64,000 nucleotides of DNA from Limonium bicolor (taxonomy: Eukaryota > Streptophyta > Magnoliopsida > Caryophyllales > Plumbaginaceae). Of this stretch, positions 9,672 through 26,272 are shown piece by piece. The position numbers and the translations under genes were made by a program. The notes beneath the pieces are model-generated. The model saw nothing but the letters and a program-made list of their open reading frames with translations, was not told where the DNA came from and searched no databases. The stretch is from assembly GCA_023374045.1 (NCBI GenBank), contig CM041779.1, forward strand, positions 3,348,001 through 3,412,000. Direction: 5' to 3'. The number at the start of each line of letters is the position of its first letter. Position 1 is the first letter of the stretch.

Positions 9672-12475
9672 CACCGAATGCTAACCACTGCCGATGATAG
9701 AGGTGGAGTCCTTAGGCAAAACACAACTTTATATTGGAAGTTCATAACACTTCCTAGATGCACTACCGTCGCTAATAATGGTAGGAGAGCAAGGAACCAA
9801 GATGCACAAGCTTTGACGCGAACTATAATACACCCAATTAGATGGATGAAGGACAAGTCATGAGTACCCAATATCACAACTTATTCCCAAATTCTATAGA
9901 AAATTATAGATACAATACGAACACATTACGATCAGGACTGATGTTATGCCCACAACAACACACGCCGAGGGGTGCCGTGAATACTTGTACAAGGAAGAGC
10001 CCGTTAGCCCTTGATGAGATCGAGATGAAAGACCATCAAAACCATAAAACCCAAGTAAGAAGAGCTGAGGGTAAGAAGCTCGAGCGATACCTACTTATTT
10101 CATTAACACCAAATATCACCTTTAGGAAGAAGTATCATAACCAACAAGGAGCGGACAAAATTCCACAATGGAAATACATATAGTAATAGCAGACACCAAG
10201 TTTAAACACCGTAAGGCATAAGCCTAAGCAAAGGTATTCAATGTGCCACTAGAAGGACACGAGTCTAGGAGAGCGAAAGTATCACCTCCGACCTCCTTTC
10301 CAATATATGCCACGAGGGCAACAATACCTATAGCAAAGGATGACGAACTATGAGCACTGATTAACATTAGACTGCAAAAGACTTTCAAAAAGGGAAACAT
10401 AAGTAGCACATTGCTAAGAAACCAGGAACTACACCAAAGGTTGTGACCCAAGAGATCAGATAGAGTTTGAAAAACTATAAACACACCCCATAACAGCACG
10501 AATAGCCTACAGACGAAAAAGAGCTTGAGACGGTGAACAAGACTAAGTTTCGCTCATAAAAACCAGATAACAAACATGTGAATCCGATGCACGAACAACT
10601 TCAAGAAAGAGCTTACTAAGCCATAGACCAACAATAACTTGTGAATACAAATGGTCGCAAATCCTTCAAAACATTTAAGGGAAATGTCAACAAATAACAC
10701 CAATGGCAGAAGATAAAAAAAACCACCCTCATAGCATTGCATAATGTAAACCCCGCCATTAGGGCGCTATGTCGCAAACACTTATTGAAGAGAAGGTGCA
10801 TCAGCATGCTTATTGGGCAAGGGACCCATGGAACCTAGGAGTTTCCTTAGGACATTCCAACACTATCCACTAATGAGTTGATGGACAGATACTTCAACAA
10901 AGATTACCGGACACTACAAATACCATGGTCGTAAGAAGCAGACACCGGGACTATACCGAAACTAGATGTGGGACGACCGCACTCCAAAGGAGCTTGTGGA
11001 CATGATGAAACTTATATGTAAGTTAGGCAAGTAAGTAGTAATGTATCATTAAGATACCCCTTGCATATCAACAAGTAGTGTATAGGACAGAGAAAGAAGT
11101 TAACTCCATACCGAAGTCAGTAATGCAAACCATCTACCTTGAATATTTTGACGAGAAGAACCTCAATCAAACCAACAAGACTAGAGGAACCAAGAATCTT
11201 GACTATAACACGACCTAAGTCGTAACTCCGTGTGAGTAGCACACAATAGAGCGTTGAGGGAACTTCACGAAGACGAGAAAGCCAATGGTCAACTTAATTA
11301 CAAGGGAAATGAAACCCCATTAAATGGGCAGACAACCATGCAAAACACTTATAAGGATCGAGGAGTCCCTTATATTAGCACAATTCTTATCATTCTAGAA
11401 GAAACTTATCAAATGTTATGAATGCTACCCGAGAAAGGGGCATAGGAAGAACTACTCCACGCGCTAGAAATATAGTAACAATACCATATGATCTAACGAT
11501 CACCACGTGCTCAAGCCATAAGGGCATTGATACGTTTCCACCTAAATAGGGTTAAACATAAAGACACTAGTGTGCAATAAGAGGAAAGCAAAGCTAGTAT
11601 ACTAACAGACGCCTCAAGCTGAAGAGCAAGAACTCTATGCAAGCCACTATAGCAAATACCCGACTAGTCGACAAGGATGTGGCGCGCAGACAAGCGGCCA
11701 TTATGTACAGCCATTAGCCAGAAATATATGGTGGCAACCGGATGAGAAGAATCTGAATAAACTCAAAAATGGAGAACACAAACTGAAGGCAAACCCTACA
11801 ACATAGGAAAATGATGGATAAACCTCCGGGCAAATGTCTCAACTGCCAAGGAGCAGACCCATATCAGATGCTGGGAGATAGAGAACACAACGACGAACAC
11901 TACAAATGGATTGCCCCTAGCAAAAGTAGGGTGAACCATGCGAACATTATTGTCAGACCGACATACGGAAAACGAAATAGATATCAATAAAGCGGTACCT
12001 AGCAGATACTCAACTAACAAATTAATCCGGAACGAAGCAATCTGGAGCCACGGGATGACGGGGACTATCACCGTGGATATATAGGTCTGTACGTCTCAAG
12101 ATCGAAAAGACAAGTGCAAAGAGCACTAAATACTAACTATAGCTCAATGCCACATTGCACCTCATATTGAAAGTCAGCGAGCGAAAACAAGAAACACTTG
12201 AGAGTATATTACGCAATATACGCTAGAATTCCAGAACATCTGGATAGATGATTTAGATCTAATCGAGTACGCGTACAATTAAGATACCGCGCCGATTAAG
12301 ATACCTCTGTTACCAAATTATGAAAGACCGGTTGTAACACTGTCACATTGGAATGGGGTCAAAAATAACTTGCTGCTAATACATGATTAAATAAGCAATC
12401 TACAATATATCTAGAAGAACGAAAAAGGGCAAATTAAGCCCTGAATTCATGGGTTCTAACCTCATCACGGAGTGA

Positions 12476-12691
12476 GTGGGCCCATTAGATTATAAGTTAG
12501 ACCTATCTACCAAGCTTGAGAGAGCGCACTATGTATTTCACGCCTTTCAACTGAAGAAGTACGTGCCTCACTCTTCGCATGCCTCAGAGCCTGAGAGGCT
12601 AGAATTAAATCCGTCTCTTAGATATGAGGAGACTCCACTCCGCATTCTCGAGACGAACACTTGGGAGTTGGAGGACTCCATGAATAGCTGA
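12476..12691 (+). pseudogene. Integrase C-terminal tail remnant of a Ty3/gypsy polyprotein
   Basis: The frame reads GPLDYKLDLSTKLERAHYVF and continues with 'HAFQLKKYVP'. This is the hallmark gypsy integrase C-terminal block ('GP.AY.L.LP..L..IH.VFHVSQLKK'). It is followed by an abbreviated end containing 'TWELEDSM', equivalent to the usual 'ATWE.E..M'. About 30 residues between the two are missing compared with typical elements. Upstream it is closed by stops, so the gene is dead. Orientation gives the plus strand for the old element. Confidence 0.8.
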
Positions 12692-12810
12692 TGTTGTATA
12701 CTTGTGGGGGTACGAGGGCGTAACCCTTTTTAAGGGGGGTAGAGCTTCTTGGCGTGCACATGTGTGCACTAGATTTTTATGTTATGTATGTGGGATTTTG
12801 TGTTGTTTTG

Positions 12811-12945
12811 TGTTTGGATGCAAGTATCTCATATGATACTATCTTTGCAAGTATCTTGTATGATACTATGTTTGGATGTAAGTATCTTGTATGATACTAT
12901 GTGTGGATGCATGTATTAGTATGATACTAGTGGAGATGCACTTTG
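12811..12945 (+). repeat. Tandem repeat in the 3' untranslated part of the old gypsy element
   Basis: Three to four degenerate copies of a unit of about 32 bp, built on 'GTATCTTGTATGATACTATG', lie between the two polypurine tracts. Confidence 0.7.
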
Positions 12946-15900
12946 TGCACTATGATCGTTTATAAATGGGTGTACTCTTGTTACACTTGGTTGAGATATT
13001 ATGTGCACTTGCTGCACTATGACTAGTGGTTGATGTTGTGCCGAATAGGCATCTGAGTTTAAGTTATGGAGATATGGGACTTGATCCCTAGGATTGATAT
13101 TAGTTGTGGAACTAGATTTTCTAGGACCAACTGATTTGGAAACGAGACTTCAGGACGAAGTCTTTTAAAGGGGGTAGATTGAAATACCCCAAACCTTAAT
13201 TACACAATTTAATCATGGATTAATTAAGAGAAATGATTTAATCAAGGGATAACTAGGAAGCATGAACTTGAAATCAGTAAGGAGTTTATCATCTACAAAT
13301 ATATATATATATATAAACAAGTATGTAAAGTCCAAAATGAACACCAAGTCTCACATAAAATAATGGACCAAAGAGGTAATATTTATAAGAAGGAAACAAC
13401 TCCTAAAATTAATGTAACATATAGTACATTAATACATAAGATAAGATCACAATCTTGTGACGAAATTATATGGTATACTTTATATAATTACAATAAATGA
13501 TAATAAAACACCAACGGCTAAGGAGCAATATTCATTAAGGAATATTAAAATCTCCAAACATATATACATAAAAGATGGACATCAAACCACATAAAAATCA
13601 TGAACTAAAGAGACTACATTGATAAGAAGAAAACAACTCCTAAAATTAATACAACAACATGTAACACATTAATACATGTATTAATATCACAAACAATGTG
13701 ATAAGATTATATAAATTATTTTATATAGTCAAACCAAATTATAAGTGCAAATAGCCACTTATATATATACACATAAGAACAAGGGAATAACATATGTCAC
13801 AACCTAACACATAAACCTAGTCATAATGTACAACATTAAAGTGTTACAATATTAAGTCTTAAAATCTGAAATCCCCCCCCCCCAAAGCAATGGAATTCGG
13901 CAGCCAAAGGAGAGTCAAAATAGAGACAAACAAAAGAGGAACGTAGACAAACTAACTTTACACACTTACACACCTTTACTTTAACCTTTTCTCTTACTAA
14001 TACTCATTCTCTCACAATTCTTCTCTTGCCCATGCTTCCACAAACGACAGAAGCTGTCTCCTGACTTCCTACCAGCCATCCTCACACCATTATTCTCCAA
14101 CTCCGTCTTCTTCTTCTTCAAGCTCCAAGCTCCATTAATGGTGTTTTAAGCCTATTCCACTCATGTTGCCTTAAAACTCCATTTTTCTTGCACCAAATCG
14201 CCACCCAGTACATCCCTTTCATTCTAACTCAAAAATAATGGAGCACGGGCCATGGAAACAGTCCAAAACCGTGGGTGAACAGCTAAAACAAGATCTTGCA
14301 AGTTAAGGTAAGAAAAGTGACTCTAACTCCTTCCTTCGTCCATTTTAAGTCCTAGAACTTCTACTAATGTTCTCCCACATCTCCATGTCCAAAAATTACA
14401 TGCTTAGGAGCTCAAAACAACACCAAAACCATGGGGGTGGACCTAGACCAAGTTCAACAACAAAAACAAGGTAAAATGTGCTTTAAAACTCCATTTCTTC
14501 CAAGGGTTATTTTATGTCCGAAAATCCACCATATCTTACACCATTTTTCTTCACTTTTATCATACTAAAATTAAGCTTCATCCACACCCATTGATGACCG
14601 AAATCAAGGGGAGAAAACCTCTCAAAGAAACCTCCTAAAGTAAGTCATAAATCTTGATTTTGAGTCATTTAACTTCCTATCACTTGTAGATCTTCGCAAT
14701 ATCTAATTATATTCATATTTTCCTAGATCTTACTGAAAGTTTAAGGAAAAATACTCATTGGAGAGTTCAAGGTAAAACATTCTCCTTAATGCACATTTTT
14801 ATGCTTTAAAACTTCCTTAATTTTGTGAATATGAAAAAGACCTAACTTGTGCTCCTTTTACTGGTTCAAAAAATGTCTGAATGGGTCATTGAAAACCCAA
14901 GGAGAAACCGTGAGCAAAGAGAAAGAAAGTGATCTAAAAATCAAATTTGGAAGGTAAAGACCCTAACTAAGCTTCAAGGCTTTCAAGCCATGGTTTAATC
15001 TTGTGTTTACTGATAAAAACTAACCTAAGCCTAAATATATATATAGTGCTTAAATACAAGGGCATTCAAGGTGTTTTGGAGCCTTAAGCAAGTAAGTCTT
15101 CCTTAAAAACATATTTTTTAAGCCTTAATACATTTTGTTTTGTACAAACAATTAGGGCCGAGAATGGGAAGTGTCACATGGGCTGTTTTGACTGAAAATG
15201 TAATTAAAAACTATGGTGACAGGCTATGCTAAGTTACATTGATAAATGATGACTTATAATGTCATAAAAATGTATAAAAGGGGTTAAAATGCAAATTAGG
15301 AAAGTTTCTGGGTATACACTCAAAAAGCCAAGACTTGTAGTGTAATTATGAATATTTTATGTCATTTAAATGTTACATTTGAAGTTGTAATAAGGCCAAG
15401 TGTTTAGACCATTTATATGTATTATATAAGGTTTTTTATGCTTTAAAAGTTATGTATTTGGTTAGTATAAAGATTGGTGAGAAAACCTGGTGTTAATAGG
15501 CTGTTTGGTGAGTTTAAAACCTCCTAAAAATGTCAAGGAAAAATACTTACGAATTTAGTGAAAATTGGATCAAGTTTAAGGCTAAAATTAAGTTTTAAAA
15601 ACAATTATAAACTTAAATAATGTTCTAGTGAACAAAGGGGTAAAGTGTAGGTGGCTAAGTTTAAATAAGGGAAACTTAAGGTGTTAAAATGATACATGGC
15701 CGAAAATTAGACCTTAAAATATAAGTTTTTTAAAGTTTAGGGCTTAAATGGTCATTCTAGAAAAAATTGGGGTCAAATTTGTAATTATGGAAAAGTTATG
15801 GTCAAGGCAGTAGGTTGGTGGTCAACCTTGACCATATAGGGAGAGTTGACCAAATTGGATAAGTGGAATAATTAAATTAGGAATTTAAACAAGTTTAGGA

Positions 15901-16867
15901 GTTAAATGTAAAGTTTATAAAACTATCAGGGTCAAATTGTAATTTTCGAAAGTTGGGGGCAGAAAAGATATTTGGAAACAGTCCAGGGGCTGTAGGGAAT
16001 TTATTGGAACTTTTAGAGTTAAATTTAGAATTTAATTGAAGGGGTTGTATAATATATGGTTTACGGATGATATTGTAAGATTTGTAAAATAAAGTGGGTT
16101 AAATGGTAAATAAAGAAGAGTTAGGGAATAAGGAGGATAAAACTATAACAGCAAGGGGCATGTTCTACTTTATAATATATGGTTGAAAATTATAGGTTAA
16201 AATTAGTTAAGAGTAGAAATATTATAACATAAGACATAAGGAGTAAAATTGTATCATTAAAAAAACTAGTGTGGGAGATTTGTAATTAACAAAATTATAG
16301 GGGGCTGCTACGTAAATACATTAGGTTGGGAGTTAAGATTTAATTTATGGTTGGAGATAATATGAGTGTTACATTAACTACAAGTACTAACATTCATTAA
16401 GGTAAGAATGAACATAAGGTGAGGAGTTATATAATTCACATAAAATAAGGTGGATATTTTGGGAAATAAAAATTATAAGGCTAGTGAGAAACCAAATAAA
16501 GTTTAGAAAATTAAATATAGTGTATGAGATGACATTATATAATATTAAGGATATGGTCTTGGTGTTCAAGTGTAACACATAACACAATTAAAGAATCAAG
16601 GGATTCACATGAAATGATAAGAGATATCATTTAGATAAGGGTATTATAATTATGTAGACTTGTGTGAAAATGAGACATGTGAAGAATTATATAACATGAT
16701 ATAATAATCATACGGAGGTGGATAAAGTATGGTACTTAAGTGGAGGATCTAATTATGTAACATTAGGTGCGATAACTAATGTCAAGTTGTAAGAATTGAA
16801 CAAACAAATGGACTATATAATTCAAAGATTATAATATGAATCGTATAGACTTGCTGACTTGGATACA

Positions 16868-16989
16868 TTGACCAAGTCAACCTAAATTGACCAAGTCAAC
16901 CTAAATTGACCAAGTCAACCTACACTGACCAAGTCAACCAAAATTGACAAGTCAACCCAAACTGACCAAGTCAACTTAATTGACCAAAG
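16868..16989 (+). repeat. 18-bp tandem array of W-box pairs
   Basis: Six full and one partial copy of TTGACCAAGTCAACCTAA-like units. Most units contain TTGACC on the plus strand and AGTCAA (TTGACT on the minus strand), the WRKY-binding W-box core. One or two copies have mutated cores (CTGACC). Confidence 0.85.
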
Positions 16990-18153
16990 AGGGCCAAGAT
17001 GATCCACTCATAACCTATATGAGAGTTAAAAGTTTAATAATATTATATGGTCAATTATAACATATAGTAACGACTATATTGTTATGTATATAAATATGTA
17101 TATCTATATACAAGAGTTGTAACCTATGACTAAGTGGGAGATTATATGGATTAAAATCGTAAGTAGTAAACTAATACTACGTATTAATTATAACATAAAT
17201 AATGTAAGGTTTAAACTAATCCCTAATACATTTAAAAACCCGAGTAACAACGATGAACGGATCACAGGGTTAATACCAAGGGATTAGTGGTTATATGGAA
17301 TACCGGGTTAGTTGAATTACAGTAAATTAATACTTAGTGGTATATTCCAGTGATACGAGCTAGGAGTTACTGGCTACGAGTTACACGAGAGTAGAGGACG
17401 AGCGTGATACGTCACGCTAGCATTGTTCATCGGTGTAAGGTATGTTATTGTGTGATCTGATTGTGCACGAGGATTCCCTCGGGTTTGGATGTGTGAAATG
17501 TTTGACAAGATGATATGTATGCTTGTATGTAAATGTGTTATATGATTTATCTGTCGAATACATGCGCCATTATTTTGTACACGATAGTCATTCGAATGAA
17601 GACAGATACCGAACACATGTATATGTATTCATATATCTTAAAACAAGATATGAGTAGTGATACAGAAACATCACTCATGAAAGGATAATACCATAAATGA
17701 TTTATCCTAAGATAACCTAAGAAGAGACGGGAATACCGTTCTCACGAGGAAATGAACTCGAGTACAGAAATACACTAGATGCCTTCTAGGTATACATTAA
17801 AGACCTGAAAGGTCGACATACATTCGAGAAGTTAATCGCTGGATAACCTAAGATTGAATCTTAGGCATTTAGATTAAGAGAACTTAATCAATTCATTGAG
17901 AGGTTGTTTGTGGTAAGAGGTGTTGAATATATATGGTGAGAAATCGAGGACCGCCTGGTTACGCATTGTGATCACGAGGGATGATTGACAACAGGTCCGC
18001 TCATGGAAATTCCAAGTAACGAATGGTTACTTGGTCAAAGACACTACTGTTGGTGAAATGGGTAATTGTGGCCCAGTAACATTATATCCTACAACTTTAA
18101 GTTGTGGATTTTCAACAAACGTAAACTTGGTTAGACGAAGGCACCACCGCTAG

Positions 18154-18290
18154 TGTAAGGGCAATTGGGCCCAGAATTTGTAAACTGAGTAAGGGCATTT
18201 GGGCCCAGAATTTGTAAACTGAGCAAGGGCATTTGGGCCCATAATTTGTAAATGGGTAAGGGCATTTGGGCCCGGAATTTGTAAACTGAG
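18154..18290 (+). repeat. Tandem repeat, four copies of about 35 bp
   Basis: The repeated unit contains 'GTAAGGGCATTTGGGCCC' then 'AGAATTTGTAAACTGA'. It is located near the 3' end of the old LTR. Confidence 0.85.
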
Positions 18291-19033
18291 TGAAAATGTG
18301 ATGGCAAAGTGGAAAGTTTAAGAAGTGGAATAAAACGAAGATTAAGTTGAGGAGTGATTACATGTAAGAAATGAACAATGGCCCTAGAGGCCCTCACACG
18401 AGAAATCATAAGACTAAATCTCGTTGTGTTACTTTACTTTCTTCTGCATTGAAGGTCTATATGCTTGTTGTGGAATGGAATGAACTATGTAATTGTTGGA
18501 TGAATTGGTGTTTGCTTTAATGTTGCATTTTACAGTTTGTTATATTGTAAAAGGAAATAGCATGAAACCTGAATTGCATGTTAACAATTGGGCTAATTAA
18601 CCTGAGTAGTTCAAAGGTCCAAGAGGGTCATATAGTAGCATGCTCAGCGGTTGTGCTGAGCCTTTATGGCCACCAAATTACATGATCGTAGCTGATGAAG
18701 ACCCATGCGCGAGTGCGGGACTCTGGGAGTAGTTAACGGTATACGTGCTATTATACCTTAGGATTATGTTGGCCCTCACATGGTATTAATTAGGTAGACT
18801 GCTCACTGTCCTTTTTGGAAATTAGTATTGTAAACTATGTTGTATTTATGTCTTTGTCATCACTGCGGGTTTTTGGATATGTTGTTGGTAACCGCTTCAT
18901 TACTCACATGGGTGAGTAATGGCGGGTAACACCCGGGTTTAAGTTATGATCGGTTTTATTTTCCGCTGCGACTCGATTAATTATTTCTGTTAGGCGTGTT
19001 AGATTATCCAAATTTTGGAGTAGGGGTGTTACA

Positions 19034-19790
19034 TGTGAAGTCAAACTCTTAAAATAATTGTTTGATATCTAGAGCTGGTTGGACTGTTTGTTTAACTAAC
19101 ATAATGAAGTGTGTAATATTTTTAAAGGTTGAATAATTCAACTAGACTTGGACCGATTGGTAAATATTTTCTATTTACAACTAAGACATACTTTGGTCTA
19201 AATGTAATATATAAATATATGTACAATAATATTTTTATTTTTTATTATTAATAAATATATTTTTGGGTTTCAGGTTGGGTTATGGGTTTAGATCTCTACC
19301 CTAACCCAACCCACAAATTTTACTTATTACCCTAACCCGCCCAAAAATAAATAGGTCAATAATCAAGACCCTAACCCGTAAAATTATGGATTGGGTTCGG
19401 GTTGAATTTCAGTTGGGTCAAAATTGTTAGGTCTATTGTAAAGGAAAAAATGTTATTTCTAAGCATTTTTTCTTAAAAATAAATATAAATAAATATACTT
19501 TATTTGTCAAATAATGTAAAATTTACTATTCCATAATAATTTTACTAAAGAATATTAATTTAATTAGTCATTGATTTTGTTTTTATTTTTTCCTCAAAAT
19601 TGATTATTTTTTCGAATTTGTTATGATCAAAATTCATATTTTTATGATTGTACTCTTATAATACAAATTTCAAATCTTCATTATTAATTTAAATTTTAAA
19701 TTAAAAAGAATTCAATGATCAAAATGCTGTTAAGCAGTAGCACCACCATTAGTTTGCTTTCAGCACATTCCCCTCAGTGTACGGCTGGCT
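19034..19790. other. Intergenic region between the LTR and EIF4A3
   Basis: AT-rich sequence without a gene. About 19262-19420 contains three ACCCTAACCC runs and complementary GGGTT runs (telomere-like, partly palindromic), probably a decayed small transposon. This stretch must hold the EIF4A3 promoter. Confidence 0.5.
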
Positions 19791-19798
19791 TATATATT
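19791..19798 (+). promoter_or_regulatory. Probable EIF4A3 TATA box
   Basis: TATATATT lies 118 bp before the ATG, in the only non-AT-rich stretch upstream. Transcription would start near 19825-19835 and give a 5' leader of about 85 nt. No transcript evidence is available. Confidence 0.45.
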
Positions 19799-19915
19799 CC
19801 GAAGAAGTCTGGCGCTTTGTTCTTTGAAATAAAGAGAGAACATCAACCCTGCTGCCCAGGTCGAAGCATACCTGAAAGTTGAAAGAGAGAAAGACAGGGA
19901 CGAGCTAGCTGAGAC

Positions 19916-23876
<3,961 letters not shown>

Positions 23877-24746
23877 AGTGTATTTTGCTATGTCCAAGAA
23901 GCAGTCTGTGGAAGGTGCCGTGGCATTGAAGTGTGCAGTTGTATTCTCGTGGTTGTGGTTGACGTTGAAGTTATACTAAAAGCATGGAACTGGACAAGCT
24001 TTTTCTTCATGTTCTTGATGATAATGGCGTTTGACTTTGTGGTATGAAACTGAATCAGGCCGTGTTGTGGTGAAGGTGTAAGCATTACCGTATCTTCATT
24101 TGGGTGTAAAATTTGCTCAACTTTGTCCTTCTTTGCTTGGATACTTGTCAACAATGCTCTTCTAATTTTAATTAATGGAATTGGTTTTGAGGATGTTCTT
24201 ATTTACCGCACTGGCTTGTGTATGTTACTGCTAGGACTATTCTTATGACTCTCGAGGTGCATTTGTATTATAGTTAAGACTTATCTCGTTTATTCTCCGT
24301 TCGTCATTTTATATTTGTGACATATTTAATAATATAGCATATTAAGATGGGTTAATTGATTACAAACTGATATATATCCCTTGTGTTTTCAATATTTTAT
24401 AGCTCTAGGTACAAGAATTAAGGACAGAAAGTTATACTTATTTTTTGTCTTGGAAATTGAAGTAATTTTAAAAAATATAGTTGTAAAATATAAGATGAGG
24501 GGATAAAATTAGTAAATAGATGATAAAAAGTTAGAACATCTTATATTTTAAAAATAGTGACAAATCATTTATTGTAAACAAGATGGAGTATATATAAAAT
24601 AACTAAAATAAAAAGTCATAAAAACTTATAAATAATTTTTTAAAATATTATTATTTGTAAGAAATAATTATGTAGCTAAAAGTTAAATGGATCATAGAAT
24701 ACAATTAGTGAATTTAACTCGAGCCTTATCGTTTGCCGTAGTATTT
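23877..24746 (+). other. EIF4A3 3' flank
   Basis: The 3' UTR probably ends between about 24100 and 24200, where T-rich and AATTAATGG-like signals occur. The remainder is AT-rich with no gene seen. Confidence 0.4.
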
Positions 24747-24747
24747 A

Positions 24748-26272
24748 TTAGGGAAAATTGGAATTTCATGTAATGTCACGATATTTTTAGTAATGTTCAT
24801 GAAAAAAAGATAAAAGTATTCCAATTAGTCAATAAAGTACTTCTAAAGTTCATAATATGTATCAAAGTGTATGTAATTTTTTTTTACTAAAACTCATCAA
24901 AAATTCAAAATATTATATGTTTATAGAACCATAAAAAATATTTAAAATATAATAAAAATTAAAAAAATATATTAAAATGTTAAGAAAAAGTTAATATTTC
25001 TTAGATTTTTTTAAATTATTCATTAACATAAGAAAATAAAATGTTAAACAAATAATTTATACCAATTAAATACCATAATTTATACCTTACACGTTTTATA
25101 TTAATTTTTTATACCAATTTATTATTTATTTCAATTATTTATATTTTTTAACTAATATTTAGAAATTTCTTTTTTTAATTAATATTCTCTTTTACAGATA
25201 ATTTTATGACATAATATTTTTGTAATCTACAAAATAGAGTAAATTTTTTTAAAATACTGAATATTTATTAAAAATAAAAAAATTTGTTTGAATAAATAAA
25301 AAATACTCTTTTTTTCAAAAATATAAATTATTTATTCAAATTAAATTATATTAAATATTTTAACTAACATTCAAAAATATTATTTTAAAAGTTTATATTC
25401 TATTTGTGGTAACTTTAAGACATAATATTATGTAGATAATAAAAAAGATTACGTCATAAAATTATTGTAAAATAGAATATAAATTTTTACAAATAAATTT
25501 TCTGATATTAGTGAAAAAATACAAAATATTTGATTTTTAATAAATAATTTAAATTGGTAGAAAAATTCATCTAAAAAATATAAGGTAAAATTTGTGGTAC
25601 TGAATTGATAAAAAATGGAAAAATTGGTATAAAATATTTGTTTAAAACACTTTATTTTTTTATGATACTGAATATTTTTAGAAATATCTAAGAAATATTT
25701 ATTTTTTTCTCAATATTTTAATATATTTTTATTTTTCAATTTTTAATAATTTTTTATAATATTTGAATTTTTTTAGTTGTCTATACTTTTATACTACCTC
25801 CGTCCCGTCATAAGTGTCCTGTTTGCTTTTTGGCACGTTTTTCCACCTCAATATTAAACATATGAGGTAAAATAATTTTATAAAACTAAATTTTGTATTA
25901 TATAGTTTATCATATAAGGAATCATATGCAAAACTTAAATTTTCAAAATTAATTTATCTTATATGTTAAAAATTGAAGTCAAACGACATGTCCAAACAGT
26001 AAATAGGACGGTCAAGGTGGGACGGAGGGAGTAGTATTTTTTGAATTTCTTGTGAATTTTAGTGAAGATTTTACCACTTAGAGGCATATTATGAACTTTA
26101 GAAGTACTTTGTTAATTAGTAGGATGTTTTTGTCTTTTTTCTTCTGATCAATAACTATAGTGACATTTCATGGACTTTTACAAATATATAGTGATGTTTT
26201 ATGACTTTCTTTCTTTTTTTGGCAATTTAATGAGTCAAAAATATGATGGCAGTACATGAAATTTTTCTATTT
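24748..26272. mobile_element. Large foldback (inverted-repeat) element with nested Stowaway MITE
   Basis: The two ends are inverted copies. 'GGAATTTCATGTAATG' near 24759 mirrors 'CAGTACATGAAATTT' near 26250. 'GTACTTCTAAAGTTCATAAT' (24838-24857) mirrors 'ATTATGAACTTTAGAAGTAC' (26088-26107). The interior arms also pair: 'AATATTTCTTAGA' near 24993 against 'TCTAAGAAATATT' near 25688. Without the MITE in the right arm the element is about 1.28 kb. It is non-coding, and its origin (Mutator-like or foldback) is unknown. Confidence 0.65.
25792..26036. mobile_element. Stowaway-type MITE 1
   Basis: About 245 bp. The terminal inverted repeats are ACCTCCGTCCCGTCATAAG and the complement of GGTGGGACGGAGGGAGTA, with TA at both ends, as in Tc1/mariner-derived Stowaway elements (consensus CTCCCTCCGTCCC). 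The interior shares 'GTCCTGTTTGCTTT' and 'AAACGACATGTCCAAA' with MITE 2. Confidence 0.85.

Larger units (their letters stand above)
9672..13179 (+). mobile_element. Decayed Ty3/gypsy interior, pol side (older host element)
   Basis: This continues the interrupted older element. Most of 9672-12200 has no long frame. Integrase-like remains are legible near 12230-12690: a 'DDLDLIEYAYN' stretch equivalent to the integrase 'EFAYN' region, then the separate tail described below. Two polypurine-like tracts close the interior, at 12720-12744 and immediately before the LTR at 13163-13179. A 32-bp-type tandem repeat lies between them. Confidence 0.7.
13180..19033 (+). repeat. 3' LTR of the old plus-strand Ty3/gypsy element
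   Basis: A 5.85 kb LTR starting TGAAATACCCC directly after a polypurine tract and ending AGTAGGGGTGTTACA. The same termini delimit the minus-strand element at 31554-48801, so the families are related. No gene is seen inside. It holds simple AT repeats near 13299-13316, a W-box array (16868-16989), other TTGACC/GGTCAA motifs near 15810-15860, and a tandem repeat at 18154-18290. The 5' LTR is outside the window. Confidence 0.8.

Noticed and set aside
9630..10183. 77- and 113-codon plus-strand ORFs
   Set aside because: The first crosses the LTR boundary. The second lies in decayed gypsy interior and matches no gag or pol block.
16868..16989. CRISPR-like array
   Set aside because: Contiguous 18-bp tandem units without unique spacers, in plant LTR DNA.
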